The notes below the pieces were generated by a model, which was given only the letters and a program-made list of their open reading frames with translations, was not told the origin of the DNA and ran no database searches. This document shows, in pieces, positions 1-11,160 of a DNA stretch of 64,000 bases. The translations under genes and the position numbers were made by a program. The DNA comes from Methanobacterium petrolearium. Its GTDB lineage: Archaea > Methanobacteriota > Methanobacteria > Methanobacteriales > Methanobacteriaceae. Position 1 is the stretch's first letter, and the number at the start of each line of letters is the position of its first letter. The stretch covers positions 124,001 through 188,000 of the forward strand of contig NZ_JAGGKL010000003.1 of NCBI RefSeq assembly GCF_017873625.1. The letters run 5' to 3'.

Positions 1-313
1 AAAAAATGTTATAAGCCCCCATATTTGCAAAAAAATCTTCATCTGGACTTAAATCTAAAAAATCAATTCCTTCAGTATCAAATCCCATTCCCTGGGCATT
101 GCTAATAACCTGGTCTGTTGGTTCGCCCATGTTTATAAAAAGTACCTTTTCATTATTTTTTACCCCCTCACTGAGAAAATGCATTCCAATAGCAGTTTTT
201 CCGGTTCCTGGCATTCCCCTGAGAAGATATGACCTGTAAGGGACGAATCCTCCCATCAAAATCTCGTCAAAACCCTTTATCCCACTAGCTAATTTTTCGT
301 TTCGTTCTAACAT
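1..313 (-). CDS. KaiC/RadA-like ATPase (partial, C-terminus outside window)
   Basis: The gene reads leftward off the window, so only about the first 104 residues are visible. They begin MLERNEKLASGIKGFDEILM and contain a Walker A motif GMPGTGKT at residues 33-40, followed by a beta-strand KVLFINMGE. This is the usual start of archaeal RecA-superfamily KaiC/RAD55-like ATPases, often annotated KaiC-like but not clock proteins. The ATG at 313 is chosen because an in-frame TAG lies a few codons upstream and no other in-frame start intervenes. A palindromic GTGA-N6-TCAC site lies about 130 bases upstream. Role unknown: proteins of this group in methanogens are often linked to signalling or motility, which cannot be decided here. 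Confidence 0.75.
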   Translation of the reverse strand, partial: MLERNEKLASGIKGFDEILMGGFVPYRSYLLRGMPGTGKTAIGMHFLSEGVKNNEKVLFINMGEPTDQVISNAQGMGFDTEGIDFLDLSPDEDFFANMGAYNIF

Positions 314-440
314 GACATCCCATCCATCATACTATGTGGTTAACAATATTGTAATTTCCAAACAATTTAATTGTTTTTTTAAGATATCATTGTCTTTTGA
401 TATTATTATTACATATTCACAATAGCATAAAGATCAAAAT

Positions 441-467
441 AGTTTTAGTGAATAGTGTCACAAAACT
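441..467. promoter_or_regulatory. Palindromic GTGA-N6-TCAC site upstream of the KaiC-like gene
   Basis: GTGA at 448-451 and TCAC at 458-461 are separated by six bases. The symmetry extends outward: AGTTTT on the left is answered by AAAACT on the right, with one unpaired base in the left arm. The same GTGA-N6-TCAC core occurs three times at 56351-56518. It is probably a dimeric regulator site. The rest of the 338-base spacer 314-651 is AT-rich and shows no gene. Confidence 0.45.
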
Positions 468-651
468 CATGAAATAACAATAAAATTCAGAAAATAACGA
501 TTCTTAAGTTGAAAAAAAATCTCAAATGAAGGTTAAAATGAAAAATTAAGACATAAATAAAACATCAACGTGTATGAAAGGGAGATAGTTAAAAAAAAAA
601 TAAATTATAAAGACGTTATTGTATCCACTCAACTAAAATCAAAAGAAGTGA

Positions 652-2838
<2,187 letters not shown>

Positions 2839-2900
2839 TTTTAACCTCGTAAAAAGTAGTTATTGTCGCTCTAATCCCTTTAATAATCTTTGATTAGTTT

Positions 2901-3050
2901 TAATAATAAATTCCTCATGAAATTCTCTAAATATGGACTGTTAACATCTTAATATTAACTTCTTCATGAAACTCCACTGAATATAAAGCATTAAGTTTTC
3001 TAATAATAAAATTCTTCATAAACTTCACTGAATACTGGAACATTTTGATG
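2901..3050. repeat. Three degenerate ~50-bp tandem repeats upstream of the DHH gene
   Basis: Copies begin near 2901, 2950 and 3001. Each runs roughly TAATAATAAATTCCTCATGA, then an A/C-rich stretch, then CTGAATAT or CTAAATAT. Divergence is considerable, so these are old repeats. They fill the upstream region of the DHH gene. The spacer 2839-3190 holds no convincing gene; a possible 73-codon minus-strand frame is low-complexity and was rejected. Confidence 0.5.
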
Positions 3051-3190
3051 ATAGGATAATATAATATTTTAGACATGATTTTTGTTATTTCAAATGTTAT
3101 AAAACTTAATTTAGTTAAATTTAGGTAATGAAAAGAACTAAAACTCAAAAAATATTACAATTACATAAATATTGAAGTTTTTCCATGTTC

Positions 3191-3685
3191 TTATGACTTG
3201 AATTTAGTGGGATTTTCCCTCACTATCTCCTCTCTTTGTGTCTGGTATTTGAGTGATGTCTCCATATATTGATTGGCTAAATCCACATGTTCATTGGCTG
3301 TGGTGGTATCATTATTCATGAATAGTGGTATGGCCAGTTGGAGTTCGTTGGTGGCATTGAGCTTAGCATCTACTTCCTGTAGTGTGATCTGAAGGTAGTC
3401 AATGTAAACTTCATTCTGAATGTTCTTACTGTAGATTAATGCTTCCTGGGCAGATGTTTTAGCCATGTTATACTGGGCTGTGGCATTATTGCACTGCTGC
3501 TGTGCATCATAATAACTATATTTGTTGGTGCTTAGTGCAGCTTGGTTGAAATACTTATCACCTGCATTGAGGTGTTCGTTGATTATTTCAGCTAACTGAT
3601 CTATCTGGGCTACTTGTGTACTTAGACATCCTGACAGGGACACTGTCAGAATTATTAGGCTGAATAAAATGATCACTTTACGCAT
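3191..3685 (-). CDS. Small predicted lipoprotein, function unknown
   Basis: 164 residues. The N-terminus is a lipoprotein signal: MRK, a hydrophobic stretch, and the lipobox LSGC, so the mature protein would begin at Cys20 and be tethered to the outer face of the membrane. The remainder is hydrophilic, rich in Gln, Asn and Ala, and predicted helical (for example QLAEIINEHLNAGDKYFNQA), suggesting a helical bundle or coiled coil. GGTG lies just upstream of the ATG. No family is recognised. Convergent or co-directional partners are not evident, so it is probably monocistronic. Confidence 0.65.
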   Translation of the reverse strand: MRKVIILFSLIILTVSLSGCLSTQVAQIDQLAEIINEHLNAGDKYFNQAALSTNKYSYYDAQQQCNNATAQYNMAKTSAQEALIYSKNIQNEVYIDYLQITLQEVDAKLNATNELQLAIPLFMNNDTTTANEHVDLANQYMETSLKYQTQREEIVRENPTKFKS

Positions 3686-3986
3686 ATGACACCAACAACA
3701 TTCAGATTTGAATTGAAAAACTATTACTAAGATTATGTGTTATCAAATAATAAATTAATGGATTTCATTTAATTTAAACTATTCTTGTTCTGATAATATA
3801 CCTTATTCAAATTTATGTATTGAAAAATTTAGAATAATGTTTATTTCAAATTTATTATTTTCTAAGATAAATTCCATCTTTTATATCACTGAACTTAAAA
3901 TCATTCATCTGATAAAAGATTCTGTTTGAAAGAATGGATTGTAAGGAGGGATTTTTTCTTCCAATCCTTAACTAATCCTAAATCTC
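3686..3986. other. AT-rich spacer
   Basis: About 300 bases with no open frame of note. It holds the upstream region of the lipoprotein gene and the 3' end of desulfoferrodoxin. A T-rich stretch (GGGATTTTTTCTTCC on the plus strand, so A-rich on the sense strand of the minus-strand genes) does not look like a strong terminator for them. Confidence 0.4.
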
Positions 3987-4370
3987 TCAAGACTTCCAGA
4001 GCCCATGAATATTACAGTAACTCCTGGCGTTAATTTCTTCACCCTCAATGAACTTCACAGGGAAATTAGCCTCAGGTTCATCTCCGGGCTCTAAAAAGTG
4101 GATATATGTCCCGTGATCAGTGGCAAGTTCTACCCATTGGATATAATGGTTTTCCTCCATGGGGTGGGGAACCTCTCCCATTTTAACCTTTATTCCATCA
4201 TCGGAATGTTCAATTATAGGAATGTGCTTTTCTGGACCAATATCTCCCTGTTTTGCCTCTAAAAGCTCCATTGGCACTTCGCAACAAACCAGCTCTCCAG
4301 GCCCTGCACACAGTAAGGTCACTATATTTCCACAGACATCACAACGATATACCTGTCCTATTTCAGTCAT
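3987..4370 (-). CDS. dfx: Desulfoferrodoxin (superoxide reductase)
   Basis: 127 residues, normal for a two-iron desulfoferrodoxin. Centre I ligands are Cys10, Cys13 and the CC pair Cys29/Cys30. Centre II, the catalytic Fe(His)4Cys site that reduces superoxide to peroxide, is represented by EKH at 47-49, His69, His75 and the C-terminal CNIH (Cys119, His122). Glu47 and Lys48 match the residues important near the active site in this family. It is a cytosolic oxidative-stress enzyme of anaerobes. The ATG has GAGGT six bases upstream. It lies just downstream of rubrerythrin on the same strand (about 116 bases apart), so the two probably form a detoxification pair with peroxide made by one removed by the other. 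Confidence 0.95.
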   Translation of the reverse strand: MTEIGQVYRCDVCGNIVTLLCAGPGELVCCEVPMELLEAKQGDIGPEKHIPIIEHSDDGIKVKMGEVPHPMEENHYIQWVELATDHGTYIHFLEPGDEPEANFPVKFIEGEEINARSYCNIHGLWKS

Positions 4371-4486
4371 TTTTTAAACCTCAATTAAAATTTAACCCCA
4401 AATAATTCGATTTGTACCTTAATTTTACTATATTCCCGTGGCAATCAATTATTTACTTGTTAATCCTCATAAAAAGATAATGAGGA

Positions 4487-5071
4487 TTAATATTCCTCAC
4501 AAAGTATGAAATAGTACTTAGTAGGATGATCACAGGCAGGACACTTTTCTGGTGGTTCTTTACCAGTGACAGTGTATCCACATTTCATACAGGTCCAGGT
4601 GACCTCTTTATCCTTTTTAAAGAGTGTGCCGGCTTCTAATTGTTCTAACAGTTGGGTGTATCTTTTCTCATGGTGGACTTCAGCCTTTCCAATGGCCAGT
4701 AATCTCTGGGCAATATCATTTAAACCTTCCTCTTTAGCTACCGCAGCAAATTCAGGATACATTTGGCTGTTTTCATAGTGTTCTCCTGCTATTGCGGCTT
4801 TAATGTTCTCCACAGTATCACCTAGAGTGAGGGGTGCATCTGCTTCCACATGGATCTCTTCAAGATCCTGACCCATCTTCTCCTTAAGCTCCTGAATGAG
4901 TCGGAACAACCATTTTGCATGTTCACGTTCGTTATCAGCAGTTTCCAGGAAAATTTCGGAAATTTTAGGGTAACCATCCTTTTTTGCCTGTTTAGCATAA
5001 AAATTGTAACGGTTTCTGGCCTGACTTTCACCAATAAAGGCCTTTGTGAGGTTTTTCAATGTTTTCTCCAT
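4487..5071 (-). CDS. rbr: Rubrerythrin
   Basis: 194 residues from the ATG at 5071. A TTG four codons further upstream is open, but GGTG sits six bases before the ATG, so the shorter start MEKTLKN is preferred. The N-terminal ferritin-like diiron domain (about 1-145) has the helical Glu/His pattern, including ESQARNRY, DNEREHA and EVHHEKRY. The C-terminal rubredoxin domain has CMKCGYTVTGKEPPEKCPAC with its four Cys ligands. Rubrerythrin reduces hydrogen peroxide in the cytosol with electrons from rubredoxin-type carriers. It precedes desulfoferrodoxin on the same strand, consistent with co-regulation. Confidence 0.95.
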   Translation of the reverse strand: MEKTLKNLTKAFIGESQARNRYNFYAKQAKKDGYPKISEIFLETADNEREHAKWLFRLIQELKEKMGQDLEEIHVEADAPLTLGDTVENIKAAIAGEHYENSQMYPEFAAVAKEEGLNDIAQRLLAIGKAEVHHEKRYTQLLEQLEAGTLFKKDKEVTWTCMKCGYTVTGKEPPEKCPACDHPTKYYFILCEEY

Positions 5072-5399
5072 TATAAACACCAAATAAATATTGAAGGTTA
5101 AAGTTTATAAATTTTCGCTCCTCCTCCTGCGAGTGTACATGGCTTTAAATAGTACATATACCCATTGTAATAAGTATAATTTCTTGTTAAGGGTTAATTG
5201 AACGAATTTTACATATTATTTGAGGTTTTTCTTAGAAACAACTCTAACTATAGTCATAACGATGTTCAACTATAATCATAATGCCTGTCTATTTTCATAA
5301 TTCGTTAAGATGGTTTTTGCAATTTACATATTAAAAAATAGAAGATGATCATTTAAAATAGAATATCATTATTATTATCAATCACGGAGTAATCTATAC
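5072..5399. other. Divergent promoter region between rubrerythrin and a membrane-protein gene
   Basis: Contains a TATA-like AATTTATAAAC on the minus strand around 5102-5113, suitable for a short rubrerythrin leader, and a purine run AGGAGGAGGAG (minus strand, about 5121-5131) not near any start codon. No gene is seen. Confidence 0.4.
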
Positions 5400-5915
5400 A
5401 TGAAACAGGAAGAAATTAAGCAACGTTTGATAATAGGAATTATATTAATAATTGCCCTGGCCACTCTGTGCACATATTATGCAACCCACTATGAAGAACA
5501 CCTTAAATACCCGTCCTACCGTGCAATTCTGTCAGATTATCCCTTGCAAGAAGTAGTAAATGTTGGTGGGACAGTGACCAAGGTTGATGCTGATGGATTT
5601 CTGATAAAGGAAAATTATCATGGGCAAATTATCACCATGAAAATCCTCACAGATAACAGTGAATCAAATATTAATCAATCCAGATACAATTCCACATCAA
5701 TAAACACTCCGGTATCAGTTAACGATAGGGTTTCAGTGGTGGGTGTTTTAGGACCCCATAACCAGATTGTAAGTGTGCAGAAGATGGAGATAACTGAGTA
5801 CTGGAATTACATCTTCATCCTCCTGCGGTCTTTTCTGGCTTTATTGGTTTTAGCGTATATTTTCAACCGTTACTGGCATTTCGACCGGGAAAGCTTTGAG
5901 TTCAGGAGGCGCTGA
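5400..5915 (+). CDS. Membrane protein with an extracytoplasmic OB-like domain, unknown function
   Basis: 171 residues. A transmembrane segment lies at about 10-28 (LIIGIILIIALATLCTYYA) and another at about 135-157 (IFILLRSFLALLVLAYIF). Between them, a beta-rich domain of about 100 residues (VNVGGTVTKVDADGFLIKE to VSVVGVLGPHNQIVSVQKM) resembles a small OB-fold as in CcmE-like or nucleic-acid-binding-like proteins. The C-terminus is short and basic, on the cytoplasmic side. Its stop is four bases before the next gene's ATG, so the two are an operon. Confidence 0.6.
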   Translation: MKQEEIKQRLIIGIILIIALATLCTYYATHYEEHLKYPSYRAILSDYPLQEVVNVGGTVTKVDADGFLIKENYHGQIITMKILTDNSESNINQSRYNSTSINTPVSVNDRVSVVGVLGPHNQIVSVQKMEITEYWNYIFILLRSFLALLVLAYIFNRYWHFDRESFEFRRR

Positions 5916-5919
5916 ACAT

Positions 5920-6405
5920 ATGCCAGACTGGGTGGTTCACATTGCAGTAGCCTGGATTCTCTGCCGGATCCTGCGCTTCAAATATACTCAGTTTAACCCT
6001 GGAAATACTGCCCTGGTTATGGTGGGATCAGTATTCCCTGATGCATTGAAAGTTTCCATCTTACTTGAATTTATGGGCTTGGATTGGTGGGATTATCTTT
6101 ACGTACTCCACCTTCCTGTGGGATCCTTCCTACTGGCAGGGATTGTCTCCCTCTTTTTTCAGGAGAAAAAAAGCGCCTTCCTGTTTTTATCACTGGGTAT
6201 TTTAACCCACTATGCCCTGGATCTACTCTTAATTCAACTGGGAAACGGGATTTACCTATTCTATCCTGTAAACTGGATGGGATTTTCTGCCGGCCTGGTA
6301 CCCAATGATGATTACTACATAACCATTGTGGCCCTGGTGATAGCATTTTTAGTTTACTTAGTATCCAGATGGATAGAAAAAAAGCAAGATAGAAGTGTTG
6401 ATTAA
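5920..6405 (+). CDS. YdjM/DUF457-like integral membrane protein (predicted metal-dependent hydrolase)
   Basis: 161 residues from the ATG at 5920, starting MPDWVVHIAVAWIL. An upstream TTG at 5896 is in frame but would overlap the previous gene, and AGGAGG at 5903-5908 is well placed for the ATG. Four hydrophobic segments and the His/Asp pattern (PDWVVH, GSVFPDALK, LTHYALDLLL) match the YdjM/LexA-regulated membrane hydrolase family. Biochemical role of this family in archaea is unproven. It is co-transcribed with the preceding OB-domain membrane protein. Confidence 0.65.
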   Translation: MPDWVVHIAVAWILCRILRFKYTQFNPGNTALVMVGSVFPDALKVSILLEFMGLDWWDYLYVLHLPVGSFLLAGIVSLFFQEKKSAFLFLSLGILTHYALDLLLIQLGNGIYLFYPVNWMGFSAGLVPNDDYYITIVALVIAFLVYLVSRWIEKKQDRSVD

Positions 6406-6460
6406 TTGAATTGTTATTTGAATTAGGATTGACTATTATCAGTTGTTAATTGATCTAATT

Positions 6461-6496
6461 AGTCCTAATTGATAGTCCTAATTGATAGTCCTAATT
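6461..6496. repeat. Short 13-bp tandem repeat
   Basis: AGTCCTAATTGAT repeats two full times and begins a third, overlapping the stop codon of the minus-strand gene that ends at 6478. It may be replication slippage at a gene end. Confidence 0.6.
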
Positions 6497-7035
6497 ATGG
6501 TATTCACAGTTTGATCAAGTTTGTATCTTTCATTTGCAAAAAATGTTGATGCATCTGATGAGATCATATCTATTAATATCTGATAATATTTCCCATTTTT
6601 CTGGAAAAAATAATATTGGACCGTTTCTCCACCGGCATCACGGCTGACCTGAATAGTTTTAACAGAGAGTCCTTCCCTTGAGGAAGTTCCAGAGGATGAA
6701 ACATGCCATTCTGGTTTCTGACTCAGATCATCATAAGCCTTCTTGTAATAAGCCTGATCAGGGTATTGATCCACCATAATCATTACAACACCTTCATCTG
6801 TTGATCCATTAAACTTCAATTTGGCAGAAGATCCGTATCCTGTGGAAAAATCCTGGTACCATCCTGATTCGATCTGAAACTGGGAATCATTCACCATACC
6901 ATAGCCGGGTTTAACCGGATTAACATCAGTGGGATTGGATGAACATACATACAAGTATCCGACCAAAATCAATACCAGTAAAACAGCAGCAACCACAAAA
7001 ATTAACAATTTTGATCTTCTGGAAACCATTCTCAT
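6478..7035 (-). CDS. Membrane-anchored extracytoplasmic protein, unknown
   Basis: 185 residues. After a basic MRMVSRRSK start, one transmembrane anchor (LLIFVVAAVLLVLILVGYLYV) leads to an extracytoplasmic domain of about 150 residues with alternating beta-strands and a PsbP-like feel (SGWYQDFSTGYGSSAKLKF, VQYYFFQKNGKYYQILI). A Cys follows the anchor (YVCSS) but the context is not a good lipobox. Either ATG (7035 or 7029) is possible; AAGGGGT is nearer in spacing to the second. It is 10 bases downstream of the histidine kinase on the same strand and could be its extracytoplasmic partner or reporter, an inference from position only. Confidence 0.55.
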   Translation of the reverse strand: MRMVSRRSKLLIFVVAAVLLVLILVGYLYVCSSNPTDVNPVKPGYGMVNDSQFQIESGWYQDFSTGYGSSAKLKFNGSTDEGVVMIMVDQYPDQAYYKKAYDDLSQKPEWHVSSSGTSSREGLSVKTIQVSRDAGGETVQYYFFQKNGKYYQILIDMISSDASTFFANERYKLDQTVNTIIRTIN

Positions 7036-7045
7036 ACCCCTTATC

Positions 7046-8515
7046 CTACAAATTCAAATCCGTGAATTTTTCTTCACTGAATATGATTTTAAAACATGTT
7101 CCATTATCCTGTTCAAGTTCTATGGTACCACCAATCTGGTCAACCAGAGTGTTCACCAGACGCATTCCCAGAGAGTTTGATTTTTTAAAGTCCAGATCCT
7201 CAGGAAATCCCACACCTGTATCAGAAACAATGAAATGGTATTGTTCACCTTCCCTGTAAAATTTAACATTAACTTCACCGGCCAGATCATTAGGAAATGC
7301 GTGTTTAAGGCTGTTTGAGACCAGTTCATTGACAATTAATCCCAGAGGCACTGCAGTGTTAATATCCAGGAGTATGTCTCCCACATCCATGTTGAGATGG
7401 ATGTTGTCTCCAGTTACATAGGTTCTGAAGAGTTCCCTGGTGAGGGTTTGGATGTAATCCCCGAAGTTGATGCATTTAAGGTCTGTGGATTGGTAAAGCA
7501 TTTTATGGATGAGTGCCATGGAACGTGCCCGGCGTTGACTTTCCCTGAAGACTTCCAGAACAGCTTTATCCTTTATATATCTGGATTGGAGGTTGAGAAG
7601 ACTGGAAATAACATTGAGATTGTTTTTAACCCTGTGATGGATTTCTTTGAGGAGTAGTTCCTTTTCTTCCAGGGATTTGTGAAGTTGGGCCTCGTTTTCT
7701 TTCCTGCGGGTGATATCCCTGGCTATGGACAGGATCATCTTCTCCCCCCTGAGGTTGAAGATGTGGCTGTTAATCTCCACAGGTATGTGTGTTCCATCCT
7801 TGGTTACTTGGATTGATTCAAAGGTTGCTGTACCTTCAGATTGTATTGTGTTCATGAAGCTGGAAATCTGGTGGTTCTGGTCACTTTCAATATCTTCTGA
7901 GCCTATTTGCAGCAGCTCTTCCCGACAGTATCCTAAACGTTGGCAGGCCACATCGTTGATTTCAGTGAATTTGCCTGGGTTACCATCACTTTGGATTGTT
8001 TGGAGGAATATAGCATCGTTAGCATTGTTGAAGACTTCCCTGAATTTTTCCTCACTTTCCTGAATTTTCAGTTCCATTTTTTTATCATCAGTGATGTCCC
8101 TGGCTATGCTGGATGCACTGACTACCTTTCCGTTTGCATCCTTAATGGGAGAGACACTGAGGGAAATATCCGCCAGGGAGCCATCTTTACACTTATGCAA
8201 AGTCTCATAATGGGTTACTTTTTCACCACTTTTGATCCAGGCCAGAATTAGTGATAGTTCACCAGTGTTATAGGGTGGTATAAGCATGGTCACTGAGTTA
8301 CCTACAGCTTCTATGGAGGTGTAGCCATAGATATTCTCTGCACCAGGATTCCAGGATAAAATAGTGCCATCCAAACCTATACTCATTATAGCATCTTCTG
8401 TGTATTCTATAATGGATTTAAGGTAACCCAGTTCATCTTCTGATTCCTGGAGTTTCTGTTCTGTTTCCAGGAGGATGTTTAAAATTTCCTGCTGGTCTAA
8501 ATCTTGATGTTTCAT
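7046..8515 (-). CDS. PAS-domain sensor histidine kinase (HisKA_2 type)
   Basis: 489 residues, no transmembrane segment, so cytosolic. PAS domain 1 covers about 30-145 (IEYTEDAIMSIGLDGTILSW) and PAS domain 2 about 155-268 (NANDAIF to SIARDITRR). The HisKA_2 dimerisation domain begins EIHHRVKNNL, with the likely phospho-acceptor His293. A HATPase_c domain (about 385-485) has NELVSNSLKHAF as N box and DTGVGFP as G1 box. It autophosphorylates in response to an unknown signal sensed by PAS. No response regulator is adjacent, which is common for methanogen kinases of this class. Confidence 0.9.
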   Translation of the reverse strand: MKHQDLDQQEILNILLETEQKLQESEDELGYLKSIIEYTEDAIMSIGLDGTILSWNPGAENIYGYTSIEAVGNSVTMLIPPYNTGELSLILAWIKSGEKVTHYETLHKCKDGSLADISLSVSPIKDANGKVVSASSIARDITDDKKMELKIQESEEKFREVFNNANDAIFLQTIQSDGNPGKFTEINDVACQRLGYCREELLQIGSEDIESDQNHQISSFMNTIQSEGTATFESIQVTKDGTHIPVEINSHIFNLRGEKMILSIARDITRRKENEAQLHKSLEEKELLLKEIHHRVKNNLNVISSLLNLQSRYIKDKAVLEVFRESQRRARSMALIHKMLYQSTDLKCINFGDYIQTLTRELFRTYVTGDNIHLNMDVGDILLDINTAVPLGLIVNELVSNSLKHAFPNDLAGEVNVKFYREGEQYHFIVSDTGVGFPEDLDFKKSNSLGMRLVNTLVDQIGGTIELEQDNGTCFKIIFSEEKFTDLNL

Positions 8516-8969
8516 GGTAATAACTAATAATAACTCATTGGGGTTAATAGATTAAGTTTTATCTTTAACATATTTTTTTGTTTTTATTTCTTAACCTATT
8601 ATCGTTTGGTTTTTATTTCTTGATTTATTTAATTCATCAAATTAAATTAAACAATTCAATTGAAATTTTTTTAAGGTTATTTATTTGAATTAAAGATTAG
8701 AATAAATCATTATTAGTGGATTAGAGACTAGTTAATGGATTAGAGACTAGTTAGTGGATTAAAGACTAGAAAAATATTATTAAAAGATTAAGGGAATAAT
8801 TTGAAAGTTTGTTGTAGGATTTAATCTGAACTCAACTGACATGTTTTTAAAAAATTTAAAATTTTATTAATATGAGTTTTTTTATATATTAACAATAATA
8901 TTAATGAACCTTTAATAGTTATTTAATAGTTATTGACTTGCTCTAAAAACTTATAAGAGGTCTTATATT
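8516..8969. other. AT-rich intergenic region with a 19-bp tandem repeat and an rfbA promoter candidate
   Basis: At 8717-8770 the unit TGGATTAGAGACTAGTTAA is present twice, plus a third diverged and shortened copy. TTTATATA at 8881-8888 is a plausible TATA box about 82 bases upstream of the rfbA ATG. No gene is seen in this stretch. Confidence 0.55.
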
Positions 8970-9842
8970 ATGAAAGGAATTATCTTAGCCGGAGGATCCG
9001 GAACCAGACTTTACCCAATAACCAAAGCTGTTTCTAAACAATTACTGCCCATCTATGATAAACCAATGATCTATTATCCCCTATCTGTTCTCATGCTGGC
9101 AGGTATACGGGAGATACTGATCATCTCCACCCCCAGGGACCTACCACAGTACCAGGATCTGTTGGGTGATGGAAGTCAACTAGGAGTGTCTTTTTCCTAC
9201 GCTGTTCAGGAGAAACCCCGCGGCCTGGCAGAGGCCTTCATTGTGGGAGAAAAATTCATTGGTGATGATAAAGTGGCACTGGTTCTGGGAGATAATATAT
9301 TCCATGGCCACCGTTTTAGCGAAATACTGGAAAGAGCAGCATCCCTAGAAGAAGGAGCCATCATCTTTGGTTATTATGTCCGGGACCCCCATGCATTTGG
9401 AGTGGTGGAATTTGATGATGAAGGAAATGTACTATCTCTGGAAGAAAAACCAGAACATCCCAAATCCAACTATGCAATACCAGGACTCTATTTCTACGAT
9501 AACAGTGTGGTGGATATAGCCAAACAAGTTGAACCATCTGACAGGGGCGAACTAGAGATAACTTCTGTGAATGAGGAATATCTCAAACGAAAAAAGTTGA
9601 AAGTGGAACTTTTAGGTAGAGGTATGGCCTGGCTGGATACCGGAACTCATATAGGACTCTTAGAAGCAGGTAACTATATTGAAGCACTCCAAAAAAGGCA
9701 AGGATTCTTTGTGGCTTGTCTAGAAGAGATTGCCTATAACAATGGCTGGATAGATGAAGAAACTGTGTTAAAACTTGCTGAAAGTCTTAAAAAAACTGAT
9801 TATGCCAAATATTTGGTTGAACTGATTACTGGTGAGTTTTAA
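8970..9842 (+). CDS. rfbA: Glucose-1-phosphate thymidylyltransferase (RmlA)
   Basis: 290 residues, full length for RmlA. It starts MKGIILAGGSGTRLYPITKA, the nucleotide-binding signature of the family. Further hallmarks are KQLLPIYDKPMIYYPLS, LGDNIFHG, the EEKPEHPKSNYAIPGLYFYD block and WLDTGTH. It converts glucose 1-phosphate and dTTP to dTDP-glucose, the first step towards dTDP-rhamnose and related sugars. GAGGT lies eight bases before the ATG. No rmlB, rmlC or rmlD is next to it, so later steps must be elsewhere or replaced by the SDR genes in this locus. Confidence 0.95.
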   Translation: MKGIILAGGSGTRLYPITKAVSKQLLPIYDKPMIYYPLSVLMLAGIREILIISTPRDLPQYQDLLGDGSQLGVSFSYAVQEKPRGLAEAFIVGEKFIGDDKVALVLGDNIFHGHRFSEILERAASLEEGAIIFGYYVRDPHAFGVVEFDDEGNVLSLEEKPEHPKSNYAIPGLYFYDNSVVDIAKQVEPSDRGELEITSVNEEYLKRKKLKVELLGRGMAWLDTGTHIGLLEAGNYIEALQKRQGFFVACLEEIAYNNGWIDEETVLKLAESLKKTDYAKYLVELITGEF

Positions 9843-9852
9843 TTCCAACAAT

Positions 9853-11031
9853 TTATCTTTTTCCACCAAAAACAAGTTCATATACTCTTTCAGAAGATTT
9901 GTCATCCTGGTATTTATTCACGATATCATTTACTAATTTTCTTTCGTTTTCATAATAATTCGGGTTCTGGATGCAGTGATTCAGTTCTGTGAGAAAATCC
10001 TTGAATTTAAGGGCTTTGGGTCCTGGAGCCCAGAAATCATAGGGTTCAAATACAAATCCCCTGCACCGTGTGTACTCCTCCAAATCGGTTGGGATGAAAA
10101 CAATTGGCTTTTTTAACAATAAAAAATCGAAATATATTGAAGAATAATCGGTTATTAGTATATCTGCAGCTCCCATGATATCGTATACATCTAAAAAGTT
10201 GTCCTGTAACATTTTTGATGTGATCAAGACCACATCGTCTTTATCATTCAAGACTTTTGAGTAATGTGATTCTTCAAATGGATGGAGTTTCACCAAGTAG
10301 AGTACCTTGTTTTCTTCTATGAATTTAGCAAACTGGGCATCGTCGTAATCGTTGAACCCCATGACATCTGGATTAGAGTTTCCATCAATTTTATCACCCC
10401 ATTTTCGGAAAGTGGGAGTAAAAAGGATGATTGATTTGTATTTAGTTATATCTTTATTGAGAAGTTTGGAAAGATTATCTATGCTTTTTTCTTTTCGAAA
10501 TATTTTATCATTTCGTGGTTGGCCTGTTATATGCACTTTCCTGGCGTCAACATAAAAACAGGAGCTCATGATATTTTTCATCAAATTCGAGGTACTTATT
10601 AAAACGTAATTATCATCATGACTTCTGGAAGATGTTAAATATGGGTTTTCAGAGTCTTCAGCGTATCCCATTGACTTAAGGGGCATGCCGTGCCAGAGGT
10701 TTATTAGAATCTGTCGGGATGATTTGAATTCCAAGAAAGTGTTATGGGTTGTAACGATATATTTGGATCTGAAAAATTGGTAGAATCCCATTAAACTATG
10801 TTTATTATATGTCTGGATTCTGTTAACCGAGAACTTATCCAGTAAGCTGGTATCTTCAACCATCCACACTAACTTATGACCAGAAGATGAATGTTCCATC
10901 TGGAGGTATTCGAAAAAGGCCTTGGAGTTATCAGAAAAATCAGGAGCACTGTCAAATAGTATTTGATGTTCATTTTCTGGAATAAATTTATTTATAAGCG
11001 TTACCAAGCCAGATTTAAGGGTGTCTATCAT
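9853..11031 (-). CDS. CDP-glycerol glycerophosphotransferase-family protein (TagF/TagB-like)
   Basis: 392 residues from the ATG at 11031. A GTG at 11046 is open in frame, but it lies within the GGTGAGG ribosome binding site of the ATG, so the ATG is preferred. Family motifs present are NLWHGMPLKSMGY, ITGQPRND, FTPTFRKW, VKLHPFEE and ITDYSSIYFDFLLLKKPIVF. Bacterial members transfer glycerol phosphate or ribitol phosphate from CDP-alditols to build teichoic acids. Here it ends 10 bases from the convergent rfbA end. With the GpsA-like and LicC-like genes at 25.5-27.2 kb it suggests an alditol-phosphate decoration of a surface polymer. The substrate is not proven. Confidence 0.85.
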   Translation of the reverse strand: MIDTLKSGLVTLINKFIPENEHQILFDSAPDFSDNSKAFFEYLQMEHSSSGHKLVWMVEDTSLLDKFSVNRIQTYNKHSLMGFYQFFRSKYIVTTHNTFLEFKSSRQILINLWHGMPLKSMGYAEDSENPYLTSSRSHDDNYVLISTSNLMKNIMSSCFYVDARKVHITGQPRNDKIFRKEKSIDNLSKLLNKDITKYKSIILFTPTFRKWGDKIDGNSNPDVMGFNDYDDAQFAKFIEENKVLYLVKLHPFEESHYSKVLNDKDDVVLITSKMLQDNFLDVYDIMGAADILITDYSSIYFDFLLLKKPIVFIPTDLEEYTRCRGFVFEPYDFWAPGPKALKFKDFLTELNHCIQNPNYYENERKLVNDIVNKYQDDKSSERVYELVFGGKR

Positions 11032-11160
11032 GTTAATATTCCTCACCAGAGGTTTCTCTCACTTCTTGATTAGTGTTTATGTAAAATGGAAATATCTGAT
11101 AAATTTAAGATTTGAATCACTATTTTCATGTGTTTTGTTCACGATAACCTGTTTAATTTA

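Noticed and set aside
1..313. Circadian clock KaiC
   Set aside because: Only a single RecA-like N-terminus is visible; archaeal members of this group are not clock proteins and no kaiA or kaiB is near.
2927..3148. 73-codon minus-strand open frame
   Set aside because: Low complexity, made largely of the degenerate 50-bp repeats, with no ribosome site.
8970..9842. Start of a full rmlABCD operon
   Set aside because: The next gene is convergent and TagF-like; no rmlB, rmlC or rmlD follows.
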